A DNA stretch of 64,000 nt from Niastella soli (GTDB lineage: Bacteria; Bacteroidota; Bacteroidia; Chitinophagales; Chitinophagaceae). Positions within the stretch are counted from its first letter, which is position 1. The number at the start of each line of letters is the position of its first letter. Location of the stretch: assembly GCF_017742245.1 (NCBI RefSeq), contig NZ_JAGHKO010000001.1:2970463-3034462 (forward strand), in the 5' to 3' direction. Below the pieces are notes generated by a model. That model saw nothing but the letters and a program-made list of their open reading frames with translations. It did no database searches and was not told the origin of the DNA. The position numbers were made by a program, and so were the translations under genes. Below are positions 8,547 to 15,827 of the stretch, piece by piece.

Positions 8547-8721
8547 CAGTTAAAACTGAGTTTCATCTACCTGTGGCCTTTAGGAAAGGGGAAGGTAAAG
8601 CAGATTCTCTAGCAATTAATTCAATAATCAGGCGCAAGCGGACGCTGGCGGCAGGTAGGGGTGCGTTTATCACTTTTTCATATGATAAGTCATTTTTTTA
8701 AAGTTGTCTAAAGGATACGAA

Positions 8722-9111
8722 TTATTTCCATTGCATATCAAGCTTTATGGCTTCTTTTAGGAGACGAACTATTTTTCGTTGGTTGATCTCCTCTGGATTG
8801 CGATAAATTTTATAGAAGATCTGTTTATTAGTCCCGTGACTTAGATATTTGTCAACGTCATTAAGCTTGTTGCCATACCAAAATCCAAAGAGGACACCTT
8901 CGTGGATCCCTCCTCTTGGAATGGTAGAGGGCCAGATAATACAAATTCCCTTTTTGCCATAGAAGTAAGGGACATTGTAGGAAATCTTCTCCTTACAATA
9001 TGCGGGCAGGGTGTCGATAACGATATGTCGCAATACATCGACAATAATTTTTTCCTGTTCAGGAAGCAACTCATAGAGTTGAACCAGAGATTTTATTTTT
9101 TCCGCGGGCAT
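8722..9111 (-). CDS. DUF1801 (YdhG-like) protein
   Basis: The 129-residue cytoplasmic protein shows the DUF1801/YdhG pattern: an early helix with EQEKIIVDVLRHIV, the signature KISYNVPYFYGKKGICIIWPS, and a C-terminal helix rich in Lys (QRKIVRLLKEAIKLD). The biochemical role of the family is not settled. It has its own ATG and no close partner on the same strand; the next gene rightwards is divergent. The remaining spacer to that gene contains nothing else I can identify. Confidence 0.8.
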   Translation of the reverse strand: MPAEKIKSLVQLYELLPEQEKIIVDVLRHIVIDTLPAYCKEKISYNVPYFYGKKGICIIWPSTIPRGGIHEGVLFGFWYGNKLNDVDKYLSHGTNKQIFYKIYRNPEEINQRKIVRLLKEAIKLDMQWK

Positions 9112-9243
9112 AATTTGTAAAAGAAGGTAATTTAGTACAAAACTACCTTTTTCGCAGGACGGGGGTGTTTATAGTTAGAAAATATTGTTCTCAGGAAAAC
9201 AGTCACAATCTTTTGATACTTTAGCCCTTAATTAGTGGAACTA

Positions 9244-9966
9244 ATGAGTATATTAAATAGACTTAGGCATATATATTATGACGCAAAAGGAAATAAATGG
9301 TTTTATTATTTTGCCATATTCTGTCGCGTTATGTTGGCTCTTGGATTCATTCCATCAGGGATTGTAAAAGTTATGGGAGAACGGTTCGCCAGTGGCTTAT
9401 CGGTTAATCATCCACTGGGACATTATTTGGAAGCGCTACACAGTACTGGATACTATTACACATTTATCGGCATTACGCAGTTGATAATTGCGGTTTTGTT
9501 GCTCATACCAAGAACAGCGCTTCTTGGCGCACTGATGTATTTTCCCATTATTCTGAATATTTGTGTCCTGACTTATGCTGTACGGTTCGAAGGCACTCGT
9601 ATAGTAACTCTTATGACGTTGGCCAATTTATATCTGTTATGTTGGGACTACGACCGGATTAAATATATTTTGCCATTTAAGCGGGATAGGCCAGCTGAAC
9701 ACTTCGCAGAGAAGAAAGCGTTGAGCAACAAATTTCCCTTGCTTTTTTTTGCGAGTGTTATTGCGATGGTAGCTTCGGTAATAGTAATAAACCACTTTAT
9801 GTATAATATTCGACCTGGGAATTCTGCGATTGAATGCACGAATGGATGTGCTGGAAATAGTAATCCGAAAGCCTGCCTGGAATTTTGTGATTGCATTCAT
9901 AGAAAAGGTAAAACGCTTAATGAATGCCTGGTTGAATATAACAACGCAAAGGAAACGAATAAATAG
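9244..9966 (+). CDS. DoxX-like membrane protein with Cys-rich C-terminal tail
   Basis: The chain is about 240 residues from the ATG at 9244; a GTG three codons earlier is also possible. Four membrane segments fit the DoxX/DoxD-like fold: FAIFCRVMLALGFIPSGIVKV, the TFIGITQLIIAVLLLIPRTA hairpin, FPIILNICVLTYAV and an LMTLANLYLL helix. A fifth segment (LLFFASVIAMVASVIVINH) leads to an exported or cytoplasmic tail with six Cys (ECTNGC, KACLEFCDC, NECLVEY). The tail is unusual for DoxX proteins and could bind a metal or form disulfides. It lies between DUF1801 (divergent) and the Crp/Fnr gene. Confidence 0.75.
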   Translation: MSILNRLRHIYYDAKGNKWFYYFAIFCRVMLALGFIPSGIVKVMGERFASGLSVNHPLGHYLEALHSTGYYYTFIGITQLIIAVLLLIPRTALLGALMYFPIILNICVLTYAVRFEGTRIVTLMTLANLYLLCWDYDRIKYILPFKRDRPAEHFAEKKALSNKFPLLFFASVIAMVASVIVINHFMYNIRPGNSAIECTNGCAGNSNPKACLEFCDCIHRKGKTLNECLVEYNNAKETNK

Positions 9967-10137
9967 AACTGAATTGTGAGAAGATTATCGATTACGCCGA
10001 TTTTCATTTTGTCACGTTTTATATTTCAAATTTTGAGTTCGACATAGGATGATTTAATCTGTACAACAGCCACCAATTTTATTGTAATTTTAAATCTTCA
10101 TTATAATTCTTCAATCAGGCCAGAACCGTTATAAAAT

Positions 10138-10710
10138 ATGGATCCAAAACAATTACTTAAAGAACATGTAGCAAAAACCGTTAAACTATCGGATGATGAG
10201 TTTGACGGTTTTTTCGATTGCTTCACCACTAAGTCCTATAAAAAGGGAGCATACATTATTACTGAAGGCGACAGGATAGATTGTGAGTATTTTGTGGTTA
10301 GTGGCTGCATTAAGACCTTTTATATAAATGACAATCAAAAAATGTTTGTGCTGCAGTTTGCGATGCCAGGATGTTGGGCATCTGATTATAGCGCTTTGTA
10401 TAATGGCACAAGAGCTACTATCAATATCGGTTGTATTACAGATACAGAATTGTTGTGCCTGTCGAACAAAGACAGGGAAAATGCCTGTAAAAAGTTTCAC
10501 CAGATAGAACATTACTTTCGTGCCCGTATGACGAGTGAATATGTTGCTTCGCAGAAAAGATTACTGAGCACTATGAACAACGACGTGAAATACCGGTACG
10601 AAGAATTGATCACTTTATTCCCTGAACTGTTTAATATGGTGCCCAAAAGATTGATCGCTGCTTATTTGGGTGTTTCGAGGGAAACGCTTTACCGGCTGAA
10701 TAACTCCTGA
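10138..10710 (+). CDS. Crp/Fnr family transcriptional regulator
   Basis: The 190-residue regulator has an N-terminal cyclic-nucleotide-binding-like beta barrel (YKKGAYIITEGDRIDCEYFVVSGCIKTFY) and a C-terminal winged helix (KRLIAAYLGVSRETLYRL). The recognition helix reads SRETLYR, matching the RExxxR pattern of CRP rather than the ExxSR pattern of FNR, so TGTGA half sites are expected. Exactly such a site lies 36 bp after its stop, in front of the next gene. It carries about seven Cys spread through the sensor domain, but no FNR-type N-terminal cluster. Whether it senses a nucleotide, redox state or NO cannot be told from sequence. Upstream sequence shows no clear -7 element. Confidence 0.9.
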   Translation: MDPKQLLKEHVAKTVKLSDDEFDGFFDCFTTKSYKKGAYIITEGDRIDCEYFVVSGCIKTFYINDNQKMFVLQFAMPGCWASDYSALYNGTRATINIGCITDTELLCLSNKDRENACKKFHQIEHYFRARMTSEYVASQKRLLSTMNNDVKYRYEELITLFPELFNMVPKRLIAAYLGVSRETLYRLNNS

Positions 10711-10745
10711 GAGGAGATACAGACTTACGCCATCCTGTAAAAAGT

Positions 10746-10761
10746 TGTGATTTGCATCACA
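10746..10761 (+). promoter_or_regulatory. CRP-type operator TGTGA-N6-TCACA
   Basis: The sequence TGTGATTTGCATCACA is a perfect CRP consensus palindrome. Its centre is about 43 bp before the start point predicted from the near -7 element TACCTTCA (10784-10791), a class II activator position for the NTF2-like gene. Confidence 0.65.
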
Positions 10762-10816
10762 CAATTTCCGTACACACCCGTCCTACCTTCATGTCGCACT
10801 AAAACATATTATCGAC

Positions 10817-11197
10817 ATGACAACTCATCAAGCAGATGAAAGAGCCATTGCGCAGGCACTGGAAGAATTCTATTTTCAAGGCAGTTATGAAGGCGATTTG
10901 AATAAGCTGAAACAGATCTTTCATCCGGGTACCAGACTATTCGGCGATGTAAAAGGACAGCCATATAGTAGATCATTGGATGAATGGCTGGATGTAGTAG
11001 CAAACCGGCAAAGCCCGAAAAACTCAGGTAAGCCATTCAAAGGAGATATCCTGAATATTAAGGTGGTGAACTCTGTCGGTATTGCAGAACTGCATGTAAG
11101 GGCTTATGATATACTTTATCATGATTTCCTGTCATTGCACCGGATCGATGGCAGATGGCTTATTGTTAATAAGATCATGAGCGGCATCGAACAGTAA
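10817..11197 (+). CDS. NTF2-like (putative lumazine-binding type) protein
   Basis: The 126-residue protein has the NTF2/SnoaL-like cone fold: a long first helix (ADERAIAQALEEFYFQGSYEG), LKQIFHPGTRLFGD, a central helix (SLDEWLDVVANR) and three strands ending in LLSLHRIDGRWLIVNKIMSG. Members annotated as putative lumazine-binding or DUF4440-like have no fixed reaction; many act on small organic molecules or are orphan. A perfect CRP-type site and a Crp/Fnr gene lie directly upstream, so regulation by that protein is likely. The stop codon is followed after 8 bp by a tRNA-derived repeat copy. Confidence 0.82.
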   Translation: MTTHQADERAIAQALEEFYFQGSYEGDLNKLKQIFHPGTRLFGDVKGQPYSRSLDEWLDVVANRQSPKNSGKPFKGDILNIKVVNSVGIAELHVRAYDILYHDFLSLHRIDGRWLIVNKIMSGIEQ

Positions 11198-11205
11198 GAA
11201 GTTTA

Positions 11206-11246
11206 CAGCTGGCGATTTGAATTCAACGCTAAATGCCAATAAAAAC
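11206..11246 (-). repeat. Outlying copy of the tRNA-Met/palindrome repeat
   Basis: This 41-bp stretch aligns to the repeat at 12814-12860 with one gap and about four mismatches. It includes half of the palindrome (CAGCTGGCG), the anticodon-arm part, and the following AACGCTAAATGCCAATAAAA. It lies 1.4 kb from the main array. Confidence 0.7.
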
Positions 11247-11247
11247 G

Positions 11248-11277
11248 GCCCTCCGATGTATCGGAGAGCCTTTTTTG
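11248..11277 (+). terminator. Terminator of NTF2-like gene
   Basis: The hairpin GGCCCTCCGAT / ATCGGAGAGCC (one bulge) is followed by TTTTTT. Confidence 0.8.
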
Positions 11278-11384
11278 GGTGTGGTGAAATCAAAGAGGAG
11301 TAATCAATACTTTATGGAATTAATTGTGTTTAATGTAGCGTAGACGCAATAGTTGATTGGTTTATATGTGAGTCTAAAATTTGT

Positions 11385-11392
11385 TACATTTG
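11385..11392 (+). promoter_or_regulatory. -7 element of small-ORF promoter
   Basis: TACATTTG matches TAnnTTTG exactly, with TTG triplets about 25-30 bp upstream. The predicted start point is about 19 nt before the ATG at 11417. Confidence 0.5.
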
Positions 11393-11416
11393 GCTAAACC
11401 TACAAATCATTTATCT

Positions 11417-11635
11417 ATGGAAGGCTTAACTGTCAGATCTCAGAGTATTGGATCTTTATATGAACTTTCAAATAAATGCCCCATTTTCCTAGATGATGTA
11501 CAAGGGGAATTCAGGAGCGACCTGCAAAATTTCATTGTAGGAAAAACGCTTACTATGCAGGATGGACGAATTGTTATAGGTAATAATTTATATAACAGGT
11601 GGCTGAAGAAAGTAAGTGCGAGGGGATTTCAGTAA
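11417..11635 (+). CDS. Small hypothetical protein (72 aa)
   Basis: I choose the ATG at 11417 over a TTG at 11381 because a good -7 element falls just before it. The product (MEGLTVRSQSIGSLYELSNK...) has no signal peptide or membrane segment and ends in a basic helix (NNLYNRWLKKVSARGFQ). No family is recognised. It sits alone between an outlying array copy and a truncated helicase, that is inside the region I interpret as the remnant of an inserted element, and may be cargo of it. Confidence 0.45.
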   Translation: MEGLTVRSQSIGSLYELSNKCPIFLDDVQGEFRSDLQNFIVGKTLTMQDGRIVIGNNLYNRWLKKVSARGFQ

Positions 11636-11710
11636 GCCTTTGGTTCCTGGCTACGGAAGCCTATATTCAAGGTTACTATTAATTATAAGTTTTGGATGTA
11701 TTTAATTAGT

Positions 11711-12622
11711 TCATCCAATCCACCATTGGTTTGTTAAATGTAAATTTTTTCGCGCCCTGGTAACAGCAGTATACCACCATCTAAATAATTCTGCATGATC
11801 CATTGCATACATACTCTTTTCTAGAAATAGAAACACTTCGTTCCATTCCCCACCTTGCGCTTTGTGACAAGTAACAGCATATCCAAATTTTGCCCGTAAA
11901 CAATTAAGATAAGAATCTGTCATCATTTTATTCTTATATTCATCCGAATTTACCTTGATATTTTTTTGCTTCATCCTTTTACTGAAATCCAACATCAATG
12001 ATTTTGATTGTTCTTTTGTATAATTTGTTTCACTCCCATATAAGATATCAAGTGATATAAGAATTTCATGTTCAGTTTCCGATAATAAAGCCTTAATGTA
12101 GATCTTTTGGAAATGTAGCCCTGCCTTTATTTCAATTTCACCAACTTTTGAAACAATTACAAAATCCCCATTAGTCAATGCAACAGCGTGGTTATTGTGA
12201 GTAACTAATAATACGTCGTCATTTCTAATAGGCAGGCCTAAAGCACCGAAAAGATCTCTGCGAACAGCTGCATTAATATCGTTTACCATTCGATTGCTTC
12301 TAGCAATGGCTATTGTTCCATTGGCCCCAAGTTCTTTAAATTTTATAAGATATTTTTTAAATAATTCTTCATCAAGATCATAAAGGCACACATTATTCAA
12401 GTTTGAAGCAGGCAATTTGGGGTAACGAGTTAAATGATTTTTCTCTACCATATTTCTAATAACGGAGGCTAATGCCAAAATACCATTACCCGCATCAGTT
12501 CTTTCTATCTTCTCAAGGGTTAAGGCAATAGCAGTTCTACCATGCGTTGCCAGCCATTCTAATTCAAGAGCAGGACTAAAAGTTTGTTTAACCGGAGGTA
12601 ATTGCCCCGGGTCTCCAACACT
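11711..12622 (-). pseudogene. 5'-truncated RecD-like / superfamily 1 DNA helicase
   Basis: About 300 residues correspond to the C-terminal two thirds of a RecD-like helicase: motif III GDPGQLPPV at the very N-terminal edge, RSNRMVNDINAAVRRDLF (motif IV region), NGDFVIVSKVGEIEI (the inserted SH3-like part), AKFGYAVTCHKAQGGEWNEVFLF (motif V) and WWYTAVTRARKNLHL (motif VI). The Walker A and Walker B motifs are missing. The open frame continues to 12967, but that part only translates the tRNA-derived repeats (FTKVEPFLL and similar recur three times). It therefore cannot hydrolyse ATP and is best read as a remnant. The breakpoint at about 12616 has GTTGGA, which also occurs in the tRNA anticodon arm. 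Confidence 0.75.
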
Positions 12623-13015
12623 TAATGCCAATAAAAAAGGCTCCACTTTCGTGAAGCCTTTTCTTGTAGCGGGATCGGGAGTTGAACCGCCGGTAGGCGG
12701 TCGCAGCCCTGTCCGTCCGCCTACCGGCGGATATGAATCCAACGCTAAATGCCAATAAAAAAGGCTCCACTTTCGTGAAACCTTTTCTTGTAGCGGGATG
12801 GGGAGTTGAAACCGAGTCCGCCAGCTGGCGGATATGAATCCAACGCTAAATGCCAATAAAAAAGGCTCCACTTTCGTGAAACCTTTTCTTGTAGCGGGAT
12901 CGGGAGTTGAAACCGCGGTAGGCGGTCGCAGCCCTGTCCGTCGGCCTACCGGCGGATATGAATCCAACGCTAAATGTCAATAAAAAAGGCTCCACTTTCG
13001 TGAAACCTTTTCTTG
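12613..13015 (-). repeat. Tandem array of tRNA-Met 3' halves with terminators and GC palindromes
   Basis: Three repeat units, plus the native flank of the tRNA, are spaced 124, 101 and 124 bp (counted from each CCAAT/TCAAT). Each unit, read on the minus strand, holds GCGTTGGATTCAT (anticodon arm up to CAT), a palindrome, the T-arm and acceptor 3' part (TTCAACTCCCGATCCCGC), and the tRNA terminator (GTTTCACGAAAGTGGAGCC). The 124-bp units contain a long palindrome (CCGCCGGTAGGCGG ... CCGCCTACCGGCGG); the 101-bp unit contains TCCGCCAGCTGGCGGA. No unit has the 5' half of the tRNA, so none can be functional. Confidence 0.85.
12982..13011 (-). terminator. tRNA-Met terminator
   Basis: The hairpin GGCTCCAC / GTGAAACC with a TTTC loop and an A-run on the + strand lies directly downstream of the tRNA. 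The same hairpin recurs in every array unit. Confidence 0.8.
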
Positions 13016-13089
13016 TAGCGGGATCGGGAGTTGAACCCGAGACCTTTGGGTTATGAATCCAACGCTCTAACCACCTGAGCTATCCCGCC
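13016..13089 (-). tRNA. tRNA-Met (CAT), elongator type
   Basis: The 74-nt cloverleaf is visible on the minus strand. The acceptor stem GGCGGGA pairs with TCCCGCT (with a G-T first pair), the D-arm is TAGCTCAGGTGGTTAGAGC, and the anticodon loop is TTCATAA. The T-arm CGGGTTCAACTCCCG follows, then discriminator A; CCA is not encoded. Pairing of position 1 (G-T) argues against an initiator. tRNA-Ile2, which also has a CAT anticodon, cannot be fully excluded. Confidence 0.9.
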
Positions 13090-13216
13090 AAATGGGGTGC
13101 AAAAATAGAAAAAAATCGTTTCCTGGAAAATTTTATTAAGCAATTCTGGGACAATTATTTAAGAAAATCCCGATTTCTTGCTCATGCCCTAAAAAACGCC
13201 CATCTTCGCACCCTGG

Positions 13217-13246
13217 AAAAGGCTCGGCAAGGAGCCTTTTTTATTT
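13217..13246 (+). terminator. Terminator-like hairpin directly upstream of a helicase gene
   Basis: The 9-bp stem AAAAGGCTC / GAGCCTTTT with a GGCAAG loop and a T-rich tail points along the + strand, yet no + strand gene precedes it. It lies 19 bp before the ATG at 13265, so it is either an attenuator or a leftover of a deleted gene. Confidence 0.6.
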
Positions 13247-13264
13247 TCTTAAGACTGTGTGGCT

Positions 13265-15085
13265 ATGAGTAAACAAAAATTGACTGAGCAACAAACCGCT
13301 GTCATCAAATCTGGCGGTAATCTCCGTATCAATGCTGTGGCTGGTTCTGGTAAAACCACCACCATTATTGAATATGCCGCTTCCCGGCCCAAACAGGCTC
13401 GCATCCTGTACCTGGCGTTTAACAAATCCGTGAAATTGGAAGCTACCCGGAAATTCGCGGAGTATGGCCTTGACAATACAAAGGTTGAAACTGCGCATTC
13501 ACTGGCCTACAAGCATATTGTATTCAAGTATAATTATAAAGTAAAATCTCAGGGATATAAGAACAGCGAGATCTGTAAACTCCTTGATATTCGCGGTAAT
13601 GAAGAAAAGCATGCTGAGTTTGTGGTCGCTAATCACATCAGCAAGTTTGCTGCTTACTTCTGCAATAGCGATAAGGCCAAAGTGCAGGACCTCAATTACC
13701 TCGATACTATCGTGGATGAAAATGCCAAAACATTCGTTCGCTCCTATTATAAATTCATTGAAGACGGCACCCGGCTGTTGCTGGCGAAAATGGACCGGGG
13801 GGAAATTGAGATCACACACGATTTCTATCTGAAGAAATTTCAATTGTCGAACCCTGACCTGCCTTACGACTACATTCTTTTTGACGAGGCGCAAGATGCT
13901 TCTGGCGCTATGCTCGATGTTTTCATGAAGCAAAAAGCGATTAAAGTAATTGTAGGCGACACGCATCAACAGATCTACGGCTGGCGGCATGCGGTTAACT
14001 CGCTGGACAAAGCCAATTTCAATACCTTACAATTGTCGACCAGCTTCCGCTTCACTCAGGAAATTGCGAACCTGGCTACTGACGTACTTTCCTGGAAAAA
14101 TCATTTGTTCGAAAGCAAACCAGTTGCTATTGCTGGAAAGGGGGAAGGCAAAAAGGACGTGGTAAAAGCCACTATCGCCCGCACCAATTTAGGTCTGTTG
14201 CTAAATGCCATCGATTATATTACCGATAACAAGGTTAAAAACATCTATTTTGAAGGGAACATCAACTCATATACCTATGGCGATGATGGTACTTCTTTAT
14301 ACGATGTGCTGAATTTATACAACGGGAACCATGATCGCATCCGCGATCAATTGGTGGGTTCTATGAAAGATATTGACGACCTGGAAGAATATGTTGAAAA
14401 AACGGAAGATCACCAGCTGTCTACCATGATTGAAATTGTTCGCGAATATGGCAATGAAGTGCATAGCATTATTAAATCATTGAAAGAATTACACGCGGGT
14501 GATGAGAACAGAAGTAAAGCTGAAATGATCTTCTCCACGGTTCATCGGGCAAAGGGAATGGAATATGATGTAGTGCACCTGGTAAACGATTTCCTGTCTG
14601 AAAGTAAACTGAAGGACCTGAAAGAGAAACATAAAAGCGACAAGACCGCCGCTTTCGATGCTGCCCGGCTTAGCGAGGAGATCAACCTATTGTATGTAGC
14701 TATCACCCGCACAAGGAATAAATTGTTTATTCCGGAGACTTTATTACCAAAAGATTTTCCTGCTTCTGCCCGCATTATTAAAGTGAAGCCCAAGGAGAAA
14801 GAGCTTGCCTATACCAGCTATACTTCTGGGAAAACAACTTCGAAACCTGCGACTATTAAAAAGAAATCTGTCGCTATTCCACCCAAAGAAAGAGCATACA
14901 ATGTTTTGCGGCGCGAGACCAATAAAGATGCTTATAAGCCCTGGACTACTGAACAAGATGAAGAATTAAAAGACCATTACGATAATGGCACAGCCCTTGG
15001 TAAAATAGCCGCACACTTCGGCAGAACAAAGGGCGCCATCATTTCCCGCCTCAGAAAATTAAATCACTACTTTGATGAGGAGTAA
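13265..15085 (+). CDS. UvrD/FBH1-like superfamily 1 helicase with C-terminal Myb/SANT-like domain
   Basis: This ATP-dependent 3'-5' DNA helicase has about 606 residues from the ATG at 13265. Motifs in order are Q motif LTEQQTAVI, Walker A AVAGSGKTTT (near 26-35), motif II LFDEAQDA, motif III GDTHQQIYGWR, motif IV LSTSFRFTQEIA, motif V STVHRAKGMEYDVVHL and motif VI LLYVAITRTRNKL. A Lys/Pro linker leads to a terminal PWTTEQDEELKDHYD...IISRLRKL segment. That segment looks like a Myb/SANT or sigma-like helix-turn-helix DNA-binding module and is unusual in UvrD proteins. It is a stand-alone gene beside tRNA-Met. I infer a repair or anti-recombinase role like FBH1. Confidence 0.85.
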   Translation: MSKQKLTEQQTAVIKSGGNLRINAVAGSGKTTTIIEYAASRPKQARILYLAFNKSVKLEATRKFAEYGLDNTKVETAHSLAYKHIVFKYNYKVKSQGYKNSEICKLLDIRGNEEKHAEFVVANHISKFAAYFCNSDKAKVQDLNYLDTIVDENAKTFVRSYYKFIEDGTRLLLAKMDRGEIEITHDFYLKKFQLSNPDLPYDYILFDEAQDASGAMLDVFMKQKAIKVIVGDTHQQIYGWRHAVNSLDKANFNTLQLSTSFRFTQEIANLATDVLSWKNHLFESKPVAIAGKGEGKKDVVKATIARTNLGLLLNAIDYITDNKVKNIYFEGNINSYTYGDDGTSLYDVLNLYNGNHDRIRDQLVGSMKDIDDLEEYVEKTEDHQLSTMIEIVREYGNEVHSIIKSLKELHAGDENRSKAEMIFSTVHRAKGMEYDVVHLVNDFLSESKLKDLKEKHKSDKTAAFDAARLSEEINLLYVAITRTRNKLFIPETLLPKDFPASARIIKVKPKEKELAYTSYTSGKTTSKPATIKKKSVAIPPKERAYNVLRRETNKDAYKPWTTEQDEELKDHYDNGTALGKIAAHFGRTKGAIISRLRKLNHYFDEE

Positions 15086-15139
15086 TAATCAATTGGTTAC
15101 AACCTGGCTTTAAGAAAGAAAGGAAAATATTTGGTTAAT

Positions 15140-15161
15140 TATACCAATCGGTATATTTTTG
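15140..15161 (+). promoter_or_regulatory. TetR operator overlapping -7 element
   Basis: TATACCAATCGGTATA (15140-15155) is a near-perfect 16-bp palindrome that overlaps the exact -7 element TATTTTTG (15154-15161). This suggests autorepression of the TetR gene, whose ATG follows only 7 nt after the -7 element. Confidence 0.75.
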
Positions 15162-15168
15162 TGGTGTT

Positions 15169-15756
15169 ATGACAAAAGCAGAACGTACAAGACATTTTAT
15201 AGTGGAAAAAGCGGCGCCCATCATAAATAAGAAGGGAATGGCTGGTACCTCTATTAATGATATTGTAGAGGCTACAAGTCTAACCAAGGGTAGTGTGTAT
15301 GGCAATTTCGAAAGTAAGGATGAGATCTGTCTGGAAGCTTTTGATTACCTGGTAAAAAGGGTAGGTGCCGATATGAGCCATGCTATGTCACGCGCAAACA
15401 CCAGCCGCGAAAAACTGGATGCCCTCTTTAACTATTACATTAATAATGTAACGGTGGAAACTAATTATGGCTGTCCTATCATGAACTTTGGGACCGAAGC
15501 CGATGATACCAACCCCATTGTGAAACTAAAGGTAAATAAGGCCATTCTTGCTACACAAGCCATTTTTGCCAAGATAATCCGTGCCGGAATAGAAACCGGT
15601 GAGTTTAAAAAAACAGTAGACGCAGATGCATTTGCCATTAAAGCCTTCGCCATGATTGAAGGCGGGATGTGGATTGCCCGGTTACAGGGAAATCCCAAGC
15701 AAATGCAGTTGATCGTCGACTCATTAAAACAGGAAATTAATGACTATTGCCAGTAG
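15169..15756 (+). CDS. TetR/AcrR family repressor
   Basis: The 195-residue protein has an N-terminal TetR helix-turn-helix (RHFIVEKAAPIINKKGMAGTSINDIVEATSLTKGSVYGNFESKDEI) and a C-terminal ligand-binding domain of TetR_C type, with NYGCPIMNFGTEA. The recognition helix, TKGSVYGNF, is the classical form. Two 16-bp palindromes with the same core (TACCGATCGGTA type) flank the gene, one over its own promoter and one before the downstream dehydrogenase gene. It therefore most likely represses itself and the dehydrogenase. The inducer is unknown; similar pairs respond to electrophiles or quinones, which is only an analogy. Confidence 0.9.
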   Translation: MTKAERTRHFIVEKAAPIINKKGMAGTSINDIVEATSLTKGSVYGNFESKDEICLEAFDYLVKRVGADMSHAMSRANTSREKLDALFNYYINNVTVETNYGCPIMNFGTEADDTNPIVKLKVNKAILATQAIFAKIIRAGIETGEFKKTVDADAFAIKAFAMIEGGMWIARLQGNPKQMQLIVDSLKQEINDYCQ

Positions 15757-15777
15757 TCCTTTTTTTTGGACAATAAA

Positions 15778-15793
15778 TATACCGATCGGTATA
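15778..15793 (+). promoter_or_regulatory. Second TetR operator, before dehydrogenase gene
   Basis: TATACCGATCGGTATA is a perfect 16-bp palindrome. It differs from the upstream operator at one position and lies 35 bp before the SDR start. Confidence 0.8.
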
Positions 15794-15827
15794 ATTAAAG
15801 AGAGATAATCATTTAAAACATACAATT

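Noticed and set aside
12623..12967. N-terminal 118 codons of the helicase frame as a real protein part
   Set aside because: They only translate tRNA-derived repeats and terminators; the same peptides recur in the array, and the Walker motifs expected there are absent.
12613..13015. CRISPR array
   Set aside because: Only three units with 101-124 bp spacing; the units are tRNA and terminator sequence, there are no short spacers, and no cas genes are near.
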